A stretch of DNA of 64,000 nucleotides from Epichloe hybrida (Eukaryota; Ascomycota; Sordariomycetes; Hypocreales; Clavicipitaceae): positions 1,612,001 through 1,676,000 of the forward strand of contig JAFEKR010000002.1 in the NCBI GenBank assembly GCA_019022495.1, in the 5' to 3' direction. Position 1 is the stretch's first letter, and each line of letters opens with the position of its first letter. The position numbers and the translations under genes are program-made. Below are positions 23,401 through 34,200 of the stretch, in pieces. Under the pieces are notes generated by a model. It was given only the letters and a program-made list of their open reading frames with translations, ran no database searches and was not told where the DNA came from.

Positions 23401-24680
23401 CTAACCGTCCTGCATATCGACCACGACCTTGAGCACCAAGCGCCCGTCGTCGTCCTTCACTTTTCCGGCCATTGCAAACGCGTCGCTTATCAAGTCCATG
23501 CCCTTGAATCTATGCGTCACCAATGTTGACAAATCCGGCATATTGGCAGGGCGATTGGACAGTAGCTCAATCGCTCTGGCATACGTGTTGGCATATCGAA
23601 AGACTCCGACGAGATCGACCTCCCGGAGTGCAGCCGCCGACATTGGCAACGTAAGAATGGGATTGCCCATGCCAATGATCATGACCTTGCCGCCGGGTTT
23701 CGTGGCATATATGGATGCCTGGGTGCATGTCTCGACACCAGTGCATTCGTAGACAGCCGATACTTCGCCCACCGGCTTGCCACGCACCTCGACCTCCTTG
23801 ATCTTGCTCGCCACATCCTGCGCGTAGGCGAGCTTCTCCTCAATGGTCTGCGGGCGAGCCATTGGCACGACGAATCCCGCATCCGCGTACCCATTGGCCA
23901 CGGCAAAGTCGACACGGTCTTTCTGAATATCAGCAATGATGACTGCCGCGGCGTTGGCAGCCTTGCTCACAGCGCCAGCGAGGAGACCGACGGCGCCAGC
24001 GCCGAACACCAACACGGTTGAGCCCTCGGGCAGGTTGGCTCGGTCGCGCGCGTGCATGGCCACCGAGAGAGGCTCGACGACCGCGCCGAGGTCCAGAGAA
24101 AGATCGGCCGGTAATCTACCGTCTCTGTCAGCCCGGGGTTTCTCATCACCAAGGATTGAGAAATGCAGCTCTTCAATCGAGCACTTACTTGTGGCACCAC
24201 CTCCCTGGGTGATTTACGCGCTCCTGCAAAGTGCCCTGGGCATGAGGATTGGCCTTGGCCGAGCTTCTGAATTTCATCCCCCGACAAATGTTGTATCTTC
24301 CAGCGGAGCAGTATTCGCAATTCTCGCAAGGCAGACCGACCTCCAAGGCGACACGGTCTCCTGGCGCAAGATGGGTCACTCCGGAGCCGACTGAAACTAC
24401 GGTTCCGCTGGATTCGTGTCCCAGGGTAAGAGGCTCGCGAACAATGATGTCGCCGTTCCGGAAGTGATTGAAGTAATGCAGATCAGAACCACATAAGCCA
24501 GTGGACTGGACTGCTATCTGGATCTCGTCGCTCGCGGGAGCTGGTAGTTGACGAGATTCCTGGGACCCGTTGTTAGCAAGGCAGCACCTGTACAGTCGCG
24601 CTCTTTTGCGAAATAAGACGTACGATGCGAAGATCCTTTGCGCCGTGAAGCACAGATGCCTTGACGGTCTGCGAGGCCAT
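23401..24680 (-). CDS. Zinc sorbitol/xylitol-type dehydrogenase (MDR)
   Basis: Three exons, 24680-24624, 24559-24189 and 24115-23401, with 64- and 73-bp GT-AG introns, give 380 residues. Catalytic zinc ligands are visible at Cys42 (GLCGSD) and His67-Glu68 (LGHES). The four structural-zinc cysteines are at 97, 100, 103 and 111 (CENCEYCSAGRYNIC). VFGAGAVG is the Rossmann loop, and the Asp in IADIQKDR after the second strand favours NAD over NADP. The family oxidises sugar alcohols (sorbitol, xylitol, L-arabitol) to ketoses in the cytosol; which polyol is used here cannot be read off. Its 3' end lies 226 bp from the convergent aldo-keto reductase, and a KduD-like SDR is close by, suggesting a small polyol or sugar-acid gene group. 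Confidence 0.9.
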
Positions 24681-26076
24681 TGCTGATATGGTGCGAGTGG
24701 AAGAGATTCAGGGTTTGTTTGTTCGTGGTGCAGGTCGGTGCGGAAATCGTTCTCGTGGCAAGCGACAACGACGGCGACAGCGACAGGGCAGAAGGACAGA
24801 TACAGAAGAAAAGACTGTTTCTGTTCGGTGAGAGGCGAAAGATGGGAATTTGAGCAGATTCTTCGGTTTTCCCGTCACAACTAGCGAATCCCCCCCACAA
24901 CTCGTCCGACCTCGCGTTGCGCAGTCCAGAGTCTGGAAGCTTGGTGAGTCCTGACGCCTGTCCCTCAATAACCGGTGCCTGTCTGGTGCCCCAGGCAAAT
25001 TGCCCGTGAGCCAGGCCGGTGACCCCTCCCCCTCCAGGCGTTGACGATGGTGGGGGCGGGGCACCCGCGCACAGTTGTCAGGGGGGGGTGTTGGGTGTTT
25101 CAATTGCACTGCCAGTGCGGGCAGCTGGCGGCCAGACCCCCCTTTGTCGGGGACGGTTGCCCGAACAAGGAACTCTACCAGCTGGCTTCAGTCTTGACTC
25201 TTGATCATTCTCTATTTCATCTTTGAAGAGCTGCGAAAAATGGGTTCGACATGATACTCCAAGCTTCATCGTGTCCAAGCTAAATGAAGCAATTTGTTTT
25301 ACCTCCGCTCCGACAGACAAAGGCCAGGACCAAACTCGCGCGGAAGAGACGTTGGATTCTCAGTCAACGACCAAGTCGACAGCCGCGTCGGTATCTGCGC
25401 AACCACGTGGAGTGAGCGATCCTACCATGTTGGAGCACGCAGTTCACGTTGGTTTCAACGCCGTCACCAAGGATTACGTGCGAAATCCGCAGGCCGTCAT
25501 TGAAGCTGTAGACTTTCAAGAGGTCCCAAGAGCTCCCGTCGCCACTGTGTCCGTGGCTCAAAAAGCCAGCTGACCATCCATGTGTGAATCCGCCGTCTCA
25601 GATCTTGAGCCAGTGCCTCATCAAAGCACAATGCCGCCGAACGTTGACGTCGAAGCTAGACTCGCAGGCCATACGTAAAACATTCAAAAGCAGAACGTTA
25701 CTCGAAACAACAAGAAGAAATAAATGCTAAAAATACGACGCAAACTGATCACGAGCCGCCCCTGTAACGCAGCCACCGGGTAGCGTCAATACCCGGTCAA
25801 GTCGAACTCTGGACTCGCCCCTGCCATCTCTGCCAGACTGGGCAAGTGGCGCCGGCCTCTCTCATCAACACCGCGGAGGGGGGGGAGGGGCAGCTTTTAG
25901 AAAAAAAGAGTACCAATACCATTGGTACATGGCATTTGCTCGTCACAGCCAATCCGACCTCGCAGTGGACAAAAAGGTAAACAACAACATCTCTTCAACT
26001 CGATGCTAATTCACACAATCAGCGCCAACCCTCATACCGCCAACCAAAACCCAAAAAAAAAGCCCAGCAAATCATC
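24681..26076. other. Intergenic region between dehydrogenase genes
   Basis: This is the shared upstream region of the divergent zinc dehydrogenase and SDR genes. Small frames, including one at 25223-25573 (+), show no recognised family and no splice partners. A CCAAT-containing palindrome lies at 25910-25928. Confidence 0.45.
25910..25928. promoter_or_regulatory. CCAAT palindrome upstream of SDR gene
   Basis: GTACCAAT and ATTGGTAC face each other across three bases, giving two CCAAT boxes in opposite orientation about 150 bp before the SDR start. CCAAT boxes bind the fungal HAP complex; use here is inferred. Confidence 0.4.
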
Positions 26077-27021
26077 ATGAGCGCCTTCTTCTCACTCCAA
26101 GGTCAAACAGCCATGGTCACCGGCTGCACCCGCGGCATCGGCCAAGCCGTCGCCATCGGCCTCGCTGAAGCCGGCGCCGACGTCATTCTCGTGCAGGTAC
26201 GAACGGGTTTTCCAAAGCACACATTCCCAATCCACCTCTGCACATGAGCTGACATGAACTGACATGAACTGACGGAGCACCACAGAGAGACACCAGCGTG
26301 ACGGCCACGAGAGAAGCAGTCGAGAAGCTCGGCCGCAAAGCCTGGATCTACACCGCCGACATGGCGGACCAGGAGTCCGTCAAGGCTCTCACCCCGAGGG
26401 TCGTCGCCGACGGACACCAAATCCGCATCTTGGTGACGTGTGCCGGTATCCAGAGGAGGCATCCTTGCGAGGAGTTTCCCGACAGCGACTTTAACGAGGT
26501 AAGGTTTTTTTCCCCCCAGAAACAACAAAGAAAAGTGCTGATTTTTAAAAAAAAATAAAAAAAATAAAAAAAAGGTCATGCAAGTCAATCTCAATGCCGT
26601 CTTCACTCTATGCCGCGACGTGGGCGCCCACATGCTCAAACTGGATCCCTCACCGACGACAGGCCGCCGCGGCAGCATCATCAACTTCGCCTCGCTGCTC
26701 ACGTTCCAGGGTGGCCTCACTGTGCCCGCGTACGCGGCGTCCAAGGGCGCCGTCGGCCAGGTCACCAAGAGCTTTGCCAATGAGTGGACGGCCAAGGGCA
26801 TCACGGTCAACGCCATTGCCCCGGGCTACATCGAGACGGACATGAACACGGCGCTGCTCAACAACCCCGAGAGACTGGCGAGCATCAGCGCCAGAATCCC
26901 GGCCGGTCGATGGGGCAGTCCCGAGGACTTCAAGGGCACGACGGTGTATCTTGCAAGCAGGGCCAGTGCATACGTCAGTGGACACACGTTGGTTGTTGAT
27001 GGCGGCTGGATGGGACGGTAA
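26077..27021 (+). CDS. Short-chain dehydrogenase, 2-deoxy-D-gluconate 3-dehydrogenase-like
   Basis: Three exons, 26077-26196, 26286-26498 and 26575-27021, give 259 residues, a classical SDR length. TGCTRGIG is the cofactor glycine motif. Catalytic residues Asn116 (QVNLN), Ser151 (INFAS), Tyr164 and Lys168 (YAASK) are all present. The family's NNAG segment reads TCAG. The whole resembles fungal KduD-like enzymes, which oxidise or reduce keto-deoxy sugar acids; other SDR substrates are possible. The second intron ends in an A-rich run (AAAAAAAG) without a pyrimidine tract, an unusual acceptor. The gene is divergent from the zinc dehydrogenase, with 1.4 kb between them. Confidence 0.88.
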
Positions 27022-28952
27022 ACTAGGCGTAAACAAGATATGTGTCATGGAGGAATTTGAATAATAAAAACTGGTAAAGAGATGCACCACCACATTACAT
27101 CTCGTAGCCTCTTCGACACTCGAAGCACATGATAGCACGACGCGGATGCCCAATATCCATCTTACTTTGTTCCCCAGCTTTTTCAAAACAAAAGTAACGC
27201 CATTCGAAACACCTGGGTCCCCCTTTAACGTGCCCATGAATCTCAAGCAGACAACGCACTCGATGCGGACCCTGACCGAGCCCTCACAACCCTCTTCTTA
27301 CCCAGCTTCCACCCGCCAGAGGGGTCTCTGAAAACACTGACCTTGCTGCGCTGCGAGCGAACGAAGCCATTTTGGGGATTCTTGGACAAGGCCCTGTTGC
27401 AAAACAGCAAATCAGCCTCTTCTGCGCCACGCCAAAAGTCAGAGTTGAGCTGAGGTTGAGCAAACATACTCGGACTGCAGGGCAGCGATGCGCATACGCG
27501 CCAAAACGGGATGAAACTCGTCCATTTCAAGCATCGCGACCTTATAAGGACCAGAAAACCCGTGTTCCGAAATCGAAAAAAAAAAAAACTTCGTAGAAAG
27601 GGTAGGGATCTCGCCATTAAAGACCAAGAACTAGCATTTCCTCGAAACAAGGGAGAAAAGCGTCCTGCTCCGCACTTAAAAGGACGGAGGGAAAAAAAAA
27701 AAAAAAAAAAAAGTTCCAAGCCTTTCCCAGAATCCTCATCAGCCAGCCCCCTCTCCCCCCTTCTCGACGCCCGGCCGTATCCGAGCGAGACCTCGCGCCA
27801 TCCCGTGCTGTCCTTCGGGAGACACTGGTCGTCTGATCGGTCACATGCTAGCCTAGTTGCATGTACGTACAGCGCCGCTGATCGTGGGGACGGGACGGGC
27901 GAAATGGGGGCTTCCCCCCCGCACCCCGTCTTCGAGACGGAGAAGTGTCTGGTGTCTGTACCGTGCGGAGTGTAAATCCGTAGAAGGGATTGGGATTGCT
28001 TTGTTTCGTGAATGGGGGCCGTGGTTCATTCAGTGGAGAAACCCGAGTTCGGAGATTCCACTTGCGAAGGGCAGGAGGCCGCCCAGCGACGGGCATTTCC
28101 AGGAAACCACACGCTCCTTTCTAATGGACCGCTCATACATATGTACATACGGATCCGTACATATCGCTGGGGGCGCATCTTTTATTCACAGAGGATCCCG
28201 TGGAAGCCATCAAGTCATCCACTCAGTGGCTTGGAGCACGGGCGATGGCTTCCCACGGTCCGCTCCATCACCCGCTTATCCACAAGTGGCATGGGACGGC
28301 AAAAGATGACTCGGGAAGGTTTTGTTGCTTGTTGGAAGGCTGCGGACCTCGGCGAAGACGCATACGTTGAAGCCGCCCTGGATCCAGTGCCGCGGCGGCA
28401 GCACGGTGCATTCGTACTCGTACCGCTTCCCCAGGTTCATGTTGGTGTCTTCTGACCAGTGCCTCTGACCAGTGCCTCGACCGTGTCCCTTTGTGCCCAC
28501 TGCCCGGAGATCTTGGATGAGTCTGTTATTAACAGCAGGCTCGTAGGTGGACCATTTGTTGATCCTTCTCGCTTAACTATAGGAACCTGAAATCATCGAT
28601 GAGTCAGGGAGGCTCCCAATGGAACGGCGCCCGGGCGCGAGGTGATAACGCTGTTATGAACTCAGATTAGCTATAGGTTGGACGACTTATTGCCGAGACG
28701 CGTATTTATCGCAACAGTGGTGTGGTTTGCCCCGTGCCTTCGATTTTTGAGCCACAAGATGCTGCAACACCACGTGATTGGGAATACAATTCCAAAATCG
28801 GGCATCACTCATCAGTCTTGGGCCGGATGTCCACAGCCTCATCGTACGATCGCAAGACAGTGTCAACATTCAATAAATTCGCCAGTAATTTCATCGTTTC
28901 TTGTGAGAATCTAATTGCAAAGATTTAAAAAAAAAATAAAAAAATAAAAATC
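27022..28952. other. Intergenic region, no supported gene
   Basis: This region marks the change from core genes to the accessory zone. A runs lie near 27575 and 27692. A - strand frame at 28276-28500 has protein-like composition (YEYECTVLPPRHWIQGGFN) but no start context or recognised family. A + strand fragment at 28829-28927 may be the edge of the next gene relic. Confidence 0.4.
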
Positions 28953-29571
28953 GGCTGCCTTGCGAGACGAACTGACTGACGTTACTGACTTAATTGATGG
29001 TCTAAGGGTCAGTAGGCCGGATCCTCGCCCGAACCCTTTGGCTGCAGTCATCCAGGTGTTGGCAAAGGATTGAGAAGCTAGCATTCAACATGCAAAGCAA
29101 GCGAAGCCATTGCTTGAAGATGTAGGTTCCCCAAAAGCCCATGACGTTGCGAAACTTTGTGCGCTCAGGCGTAGTTGTAAAGATTTAGCAAACGCATCAG
29201 AGAAGCTTGCAGAAACTGCGGAAAGCTGCATTGTATCTTTGATGAAAGCATCAGGAAGCCATAATCACAGTCAGCGGGAGATTCTTTCACATTTCGATGG
29301 AAGAATAAGATCAATCGCGCGTGGGGTTCTTGATGGAACGGCCGAAACCAACGAAAGTGTTTGGAGACTTGTCGAGGAGTGCTACAACCAGTCTAACAGC
29401 ACATCTGGCTTACCGCATTCCGACCATTATTATATTCCACGGCGTGAAGCTGCTTTTGGGGTGGCCATTTGACTCCGACTTTGAGAGCGAAGAGTATTAC
29501 GACCACGGAAATCGAAACTCGACATTGACGAACGGTATGCCGAGGCCCATCGCCAGCGTTACGAGCGCATC
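28953..29571 (+). pseudogene. Broken N-terminal part of a DUF7587-type gene
   Basis: A helical, charged coding stretch starts near 28953 (AALRDELTDVTDLIDGLR) and runs on, but is cut by TGA at 29071-29073, within VLAKD-stop-EASIQHAKQ. Past that the frame is open to 29472. Coding character then moves to another frame (FDSDFESEEYYDHGN) and, near 29527, to a third (DERYAEAHRQRYERIM), consistent with a one-base loss in ACA(A)TTGAC. The last frame runs into the DUF7587 part. This is a nonsense mutation plus at least one frameshift in one former N-terminal region. An intron could explain one of the frame changes but not the TGA. Confidence 0.5.
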
Positions 29572-30679
29572 ATGGAAAGTCAACAAAAGTCTGCGCAGGA
29601 CTGGATTAGCCTTTGGGTTAGCAAACTGCAGAACTGCCCCGGAGGGCCACCCGGAGGGCCGACACTTTTCTACCCTGCATCAGCTCACAACTTAAACCTG
29701 TCCCTTGAAAGGATTCCACCGTATTTGTTCAGAGCAGCCGATTCTGAAAGCTCAGGTACGAGTGATGACAGAGTGGTCGCGTCAATGATAAGTAAGAGCG
29801 GTGATTTTGGAAACAGTAAAGTGGACATCCTCCAGCTGCCGAGAACGGAAGCGGCAAGACAGCTAGCAGGCCACCTGAGGAAGCAGTGTTTTTCGGGTGA
29901 GGAATCCGACAATCTGATGTCCTGGAGCAGTTCTCTACTTTTTGTCATCCAATACGCAATTTGGAGATGTCATGAGCGAGGTCGTTCTCCTAATGATGTC
30001 AAGATCTTTGTGGTAGATACGGAGAAATTCCCGTCCGGCCAGTTTGTCCGGGACATGTGCTTAATTCGGGCATATCGTTCTGCAGCCCAGTCTCCTGAGG
30101 ATGGTGATTTCTTCAAGTTTCGTCTTCAGGATGCAAGATACGACAACGGTGAATATCTCACCCAAGGATTAGTAAACCACGCCGGCCGCTCCTGTGTGCT
30201 GTCTTTGGATATGCTCGTGGAGGCTGGGTTATACTCTCTGTATCCTGAACTATCCAAAGAAACAAACTCATGGACAAATCGTGTACTAGAACTCCGAGAG
30301 GCTTGGTCAACGGAACGAGCGACCAATCAAAGAGAGGTACAGCTTGCCCTCCAAATAGCACGAAAGTGCTTTCCCGGGATCGATATTTCGGACGTGGCAG
30401 CGATACTTCTGTCATTCAAAAATCGAAAATGCAAAGAAAACGTCAAGCGTAAGGGCCCTTCATTTGACTTTGATACATACTTACTGATCCTAAACAGTTC
30501 ATGAAAGCCGAGACAACGATAACAAATATGGGCCTGATGAGGTTCAGCGTTACTTAAGATTGATTGAGTTGATGAAGTCACTGGGCGCCGACGGTTGGAG
30601 CTCTGTGTCAAGGCTGCAACCACTAGACAGCACCAAACTTTTAGCAAACGTGCTTGAATGTAGTGACCAGCATGTCTGA
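29572..30679 (+). CDS. DUF7587-domain protein (C-terminal part intact)
   Basis: From ATG 29572 the frame reads through exon 29572-30448, a 49-bp intron (30449-30497, GTAAGG to CAG) and exon 30498-30679, giving 352 residues. IPPYLFRAADSESSG and later LMSWSSSLLFVIQYAIWR are the signature blocks of the fungal DUF7587 family. These proteins have no established function. The spacing of an LFR arginine and an S-S-S block loosely recalls R-S-E ADP-ribosyltransferase folds, but that is my inference only. Upstream coding DNA is mutated, so this start may be secondary and the gene may be a recent pseudogene. It lies among HET, FunK1 and APH-type genes. Confidence 0.55.
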
Positions 30680-30968
30680 CGGGGCTAGCCTGACGTGAGG
30701 AGTTTTCTGGTTCCAGATGCACGGAGATGGCGTTGCGGGCGTATCGAGGACACCAAGCACCAAGCTTAACCACGATGCTCACTGAACAAGTCTTTCTGGC
30801 TACTCGAAGATTAGTGTCCCTCTGCGAATGCTGAGAGGTGAGGTGGAGCAGAATAGCATTGCTGCCTTCGGTCGCTATTGATTTATGAACGGTTCTGCAA
30901 AGCTTTTTTGTCCCTGCATCATATGACCTGACAAATCTTTGAACCTCACCATCTGCAGCGCATTCAAT

Positions 30969-31155
30969 TCACCATAAAACTAACGAATCAGATCCATCAT
31001 GAAGGATCTCTAGAGCCATTGGGCCTGACCGGCTCTGGATATGGAAGGTACTCTTGATGTCGTCGACGTACTTGAGCTCGTCGATGATGGCACGCACTGA
31101 ATCCTCGACGCTGATGTGCAGAAAGGGTTCGAGTAACTTCTCCTCGGCAACGGTA
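30969..31155 (-). pseudogene. Unassigned gene fragment
   Basis: A 60-codon stretch ending at TGA 30971-30969 reads VAEEKLLEPFLHISVEDSVR, then AIIDELKYVDDIKSTF and SGPMALEILHDGSD. This regular protein-like composition is absent from the other frames. The upstream side runs into an A/T tract with no start or clean acceptor, so it is probably a truncated relic. Family unknown. Confidence 0.35.
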
Positions 31156-31229
31156 AAAAAAAAAACCTGGAGAAAAGCACTAAGTGAAGTAAAGGATACC
31201 TAAGATTACATGTATTTCACTACAACTAC

Positions 31230-31350
31230 TTAGTATCTTTTACTAGCGTGAATACCCCTGTAGCATCCCTGACAGCTCCACTTACTAACGCCACTCAGAG
31301 CTGCTAGTGGCTGCGTTAGTGTAAAATCATTCAGGGGTTAGACTGTCAGA
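31230..31350. repeat. Imperfect inverted repeat
   Basis: TACTAACGCCACT and AGTGGCTGCGTTAGT face each other around CAGAGCTGCT, with outer partners ACCCCTG and CAGGGGT. The long imperfect hairpin may be a small foldback element or its relic, just upstream of the APH gene. Confidence 0.4.
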
Positions 31351-31444
31351 AGCGGAATAATCAACGGGCCGATTGTGTGCATATCTCGTAGGTTAACATA
31401 TCAGCAACCACCTGGATAACGCCGGCCTCAATATCACATTGGAT

Positions 31445-33022
31445 ATGATGTACGCTATCGTCCGTCTGCTACACTCGCATTGGAATCGGGTGTGTCTGCA
31501 CCTGCTTGGCGTATGGCATCAACTACTCCACTTCACCAATGACGCAGGAGCCAAGGCGCCCGAGACGGATATCATCAAAGGCAACACGCCAGAGATCGAT
31601 GACCGAGAGGCAGGACCCTTTGAACCTCTTGAATCTGAATTCCCTGCTACTACCGACGAACAAAGCAACTTTGCCAGAAGAGCTTTTATAGACTCGCTCG
31701 ACACAACTGCCGTCTGCGCCCTGGCATCGCAACACTATAATGGCAAAGCGTGCCGGGTTGTGAAAAAAGATAGCGGTAGCTTCAATGTTTGCTTCTTCGT
31801 CGAATTCCATCAAGACGGGCCGAAGTGGATTGTTAGGATACCAATTGAGCCCGCTCTTGACAACCCATGGGATAAGCTACTAAGCGAAGTTGCTACTATA
31901 CAGTAAGTGCTGGTCAGTTTATCGCATCTCGACTACCACTTATGTTGACACAGATACCTCGAGCGCAACACCCGCATCCCCGTTCCTCACATCCGTGCTT
32001 ATGGAAACAATGCCCACTTAACAAGCAATGGCGCAAGGACGCAGAGTTTCCTCATTACCGACCTTATCCCGGGTGAAGCGCTAGATAAAAAAGCGTTGCT
32101 TACAGCCGAGCAAGAGCAGAAGAGAGCCTTTTACTCTCAGCTAATCAGCATTTTTGTTGAGCTAAGGAAGCTCCAGTTCCCTTTAATAGGGTCCCTGATG
32201 CCAGACCCCAATGGCAGACCGGATCCTGTTTTAGGCCCTGTCATGTCCATGTCTGCCGCTACACTCCGGTTACATCCCCAGCCAACGTTTTCGTCCGCCA
32301 AGGATTACATGAGAAATCAATTCCGTCTTGTTTCTGGTTTCTTTTCGCCGCCAGTCGCTGACCATACCGTCGACGACCTTAAAAAGGAGATTTTCGCGCT
32401 ACATGGTACGGAGCGGATCTTTGACCAGGTGATCGACTCTCAGCTAGATGAGGGTCCATTCGTGCTGAATCACCTCGACTTACGGAGCTCCAACATCATT
32501 GTAGACAACAACCTACAAATACAGGGTATCATTGACTGGGAATTTGCAAGCACTGTTCCACGCCAAGTCCTTACTCCCCCATCATGGATTACTGGCCATG
32601 ACACGATGGAGACGGACAGGCAGATGCACGCCGATTTTCGCCAGGTTCTGGATGAGAAGAGCAAAACCAATAGGCTCTGCCATCAGCTCAAAGAGGAATG
32701 GTACGGCCTATTGGGTGCCAGCGAGTCGGGCATCAGCCAAACGGATATGGCGTTTTGTGTTGCTCATGTTCTACGCCGTCCAACAGACCTTACTGAAATA
32801 TTCTGCGATTTTTTCGTCCCGAGGCTTTACGAAAAACCTCTCGATGATGTGATATCGGAGTTTTTTGCCCAACATCAGACACTCATGTTAGAGGTGCAAC
32901 GTAGGGCGAAGCATTGTGAGCGCTACACCCAGTATTTGAAAGAGCACGGGCTGTACGAGACTGAACTGGACAAATTGCTCGCTGAGTCGAAGGCGTTGAA
33001 GGAAAAATGGAATTGGTCATGA
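31445..33022 (+). CDS. APH-family phosphotransferase (fungal kinase-like)
   Basis: Two exons, 31445-31902 and 31954-33022, with a 51-bp GTAAGT-CAG intron, give 508 residues. The catalytic loop HLDLRSSN carries His326, Asp328 and Asn333, matching HxDxxxxN. The metal-binding segment GIIDWE follows with Asp347. SFLITDLIPGEAL corresponds to the hinge region. This is the aminoglycoside-phosphotransferase fold (APH), which fungi carry in large, mostly uncharacterised families. The real substrate is unknown and drug resistance should not be assumed. All key residues are kept and there is no stop, unlike the FunK1 and HET relics beside it. ATG 31445 is chosen; ATG 31448 is equally possible. Confidence 0.82.
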
Positions 33023-33067
33023 AGCTAGTCGACACTCTTGCGCCCTCGAGAAGCCAAGTTTTCTTCT

Positions 33068-33300
33068 CCCCCTTACAATGTTCTCTCCAGCTCTCTCTGC
33101 TGCTCCTGGAGATCGTTTATCTTCATCCACATGTGCCCAAGGTTCTCTTCTTTCTGTGCTCGTTTGCGTTCGTAACTCTCCTTTTCTTGCTCCGCCGTTT
33201 TCGCTTCGGCCTTTTTTCTTCTACCCCTTGCGCTCGACGCACTTCTTGACGTCTGCTGCAAATTTGGTTGCTCGATAGACGCAATGTAGCGCAATATATC
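33068..33300 (-). pseudogene. Possible coiled-coil gene tail
   Basis: A - strand frame reads a Lys/Glu/Arg-rich helix (RKKAEAKTAEQEKESYERKR, then INDLQEQQRELERTL) up to a stop just 3' of the APH gene. Its composition resembles C-terminal tails of fungal transposases, but no core domain is found nearby. It may be a relic or chance. Confidence 0.25.
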
Positions 33301-33388
33301 GTTCAGCTCCCGTCAACACGACAGCAAAAAGTAGAAGGACTTTCCAGCCGATTCCTGGGAGAAGGCCGTCTGGGAATGGCTCACAGCG

Positions 33389-34200
33389 TTGGAAGAGAAC
33401 GTTTTGGGCGGCGCACAGTACACGCTGCACACTACCAGAACAGCCTCCGAGCCCGAGGAGCGTAAGAAATCCGATGGGAATTTGTTTCAGAGGACAAAGA
33501 GAACGAACCGCCAATTAACATACAAATGCGTTCTTGTTGGAGAGTATAAACGGTCTGCCGAATCATCTGACTTCAAAAGATGCATGCTTCAGCTCACACG
33601 GCACGCGCGTAGCATGTTCACCGATCGGCCCATGCGCCGCTTTATACACGCCTTTACTATCAGGGCTACCACAATAGAGCTTTAGATTTTAGGCCACTCA
33701 GGGCCGTACAGCTTAGGCGAGTTTAATATTCATCGCAAGCCGGACAAGCTTGCGCAGGCTCTTGTTGCGTTTGCGACCATGGGCGACGATGCAATGGGCC
33801 TGGACATGTCCATCGATTAGAAGAAGAATCACCGCTACATGATAGCGGAACATGCCGAAGGCAAAGACGAACGGGTGGAATTGAACAAGTTGCTCGTCAG
33901 GCAGCGCGCCGTGGTGTGTCGAGGAACGACCTGTTTTTCGACTCGGCAGGGCGTAGTCAAGTTTTCTTTAATGGCTCAAACAGTTTAACGATATAACGCT
34001 AACTGTCACATCAAAATGGTTCAGACTATGTTTATCACACGTTAGCTATCATGGAGCTTCACGAGGCAAAGCGAGAAGGCGCCGGCGTTAAGGCTGCTGA
34101 AGATCAAGCCTTTAACTATGCCACTAGCGAGAAGGAAGCATCGATGGGCATAATGACATGGAAAACCCCAAGCTCTACGACCCTCCAAAGTGTACGGTTG
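33389..34200 (+). pseudogene. FunK1 fungal protein kinase relic
   Basis: One reading frame keeps a string of FunK1-family landmarks: GGAQYTLHTTRTASE, CVLVGEYKRS, RRFIHAFTIRATTIEL, HSGPYSLGEFNIH, MGDDAMGLDM, AVVCRGTTCF and VVKFS. These come from the N-terminal and middle parts of the family. The frame is interrupted by TAG at 33683, TAG at 33818 and TAA at 33986. The first TAG sits where relatives have Trp (ELWVFDRSG), consistent with TGG to TAG. The catalytic loop region is not recognisable downstream. Base composition is near normal, so this is ordinary decay or light RIP. FunK1 kinases expand together with HET genes and transposons in many fungi. Confidence 0.7.

Noticed and set aside
25223..25573. 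116-codon + strand frame between the dehydrogenase genes
   Set aside because: No recognisable family or conserved motif; kept only as intergenic note.
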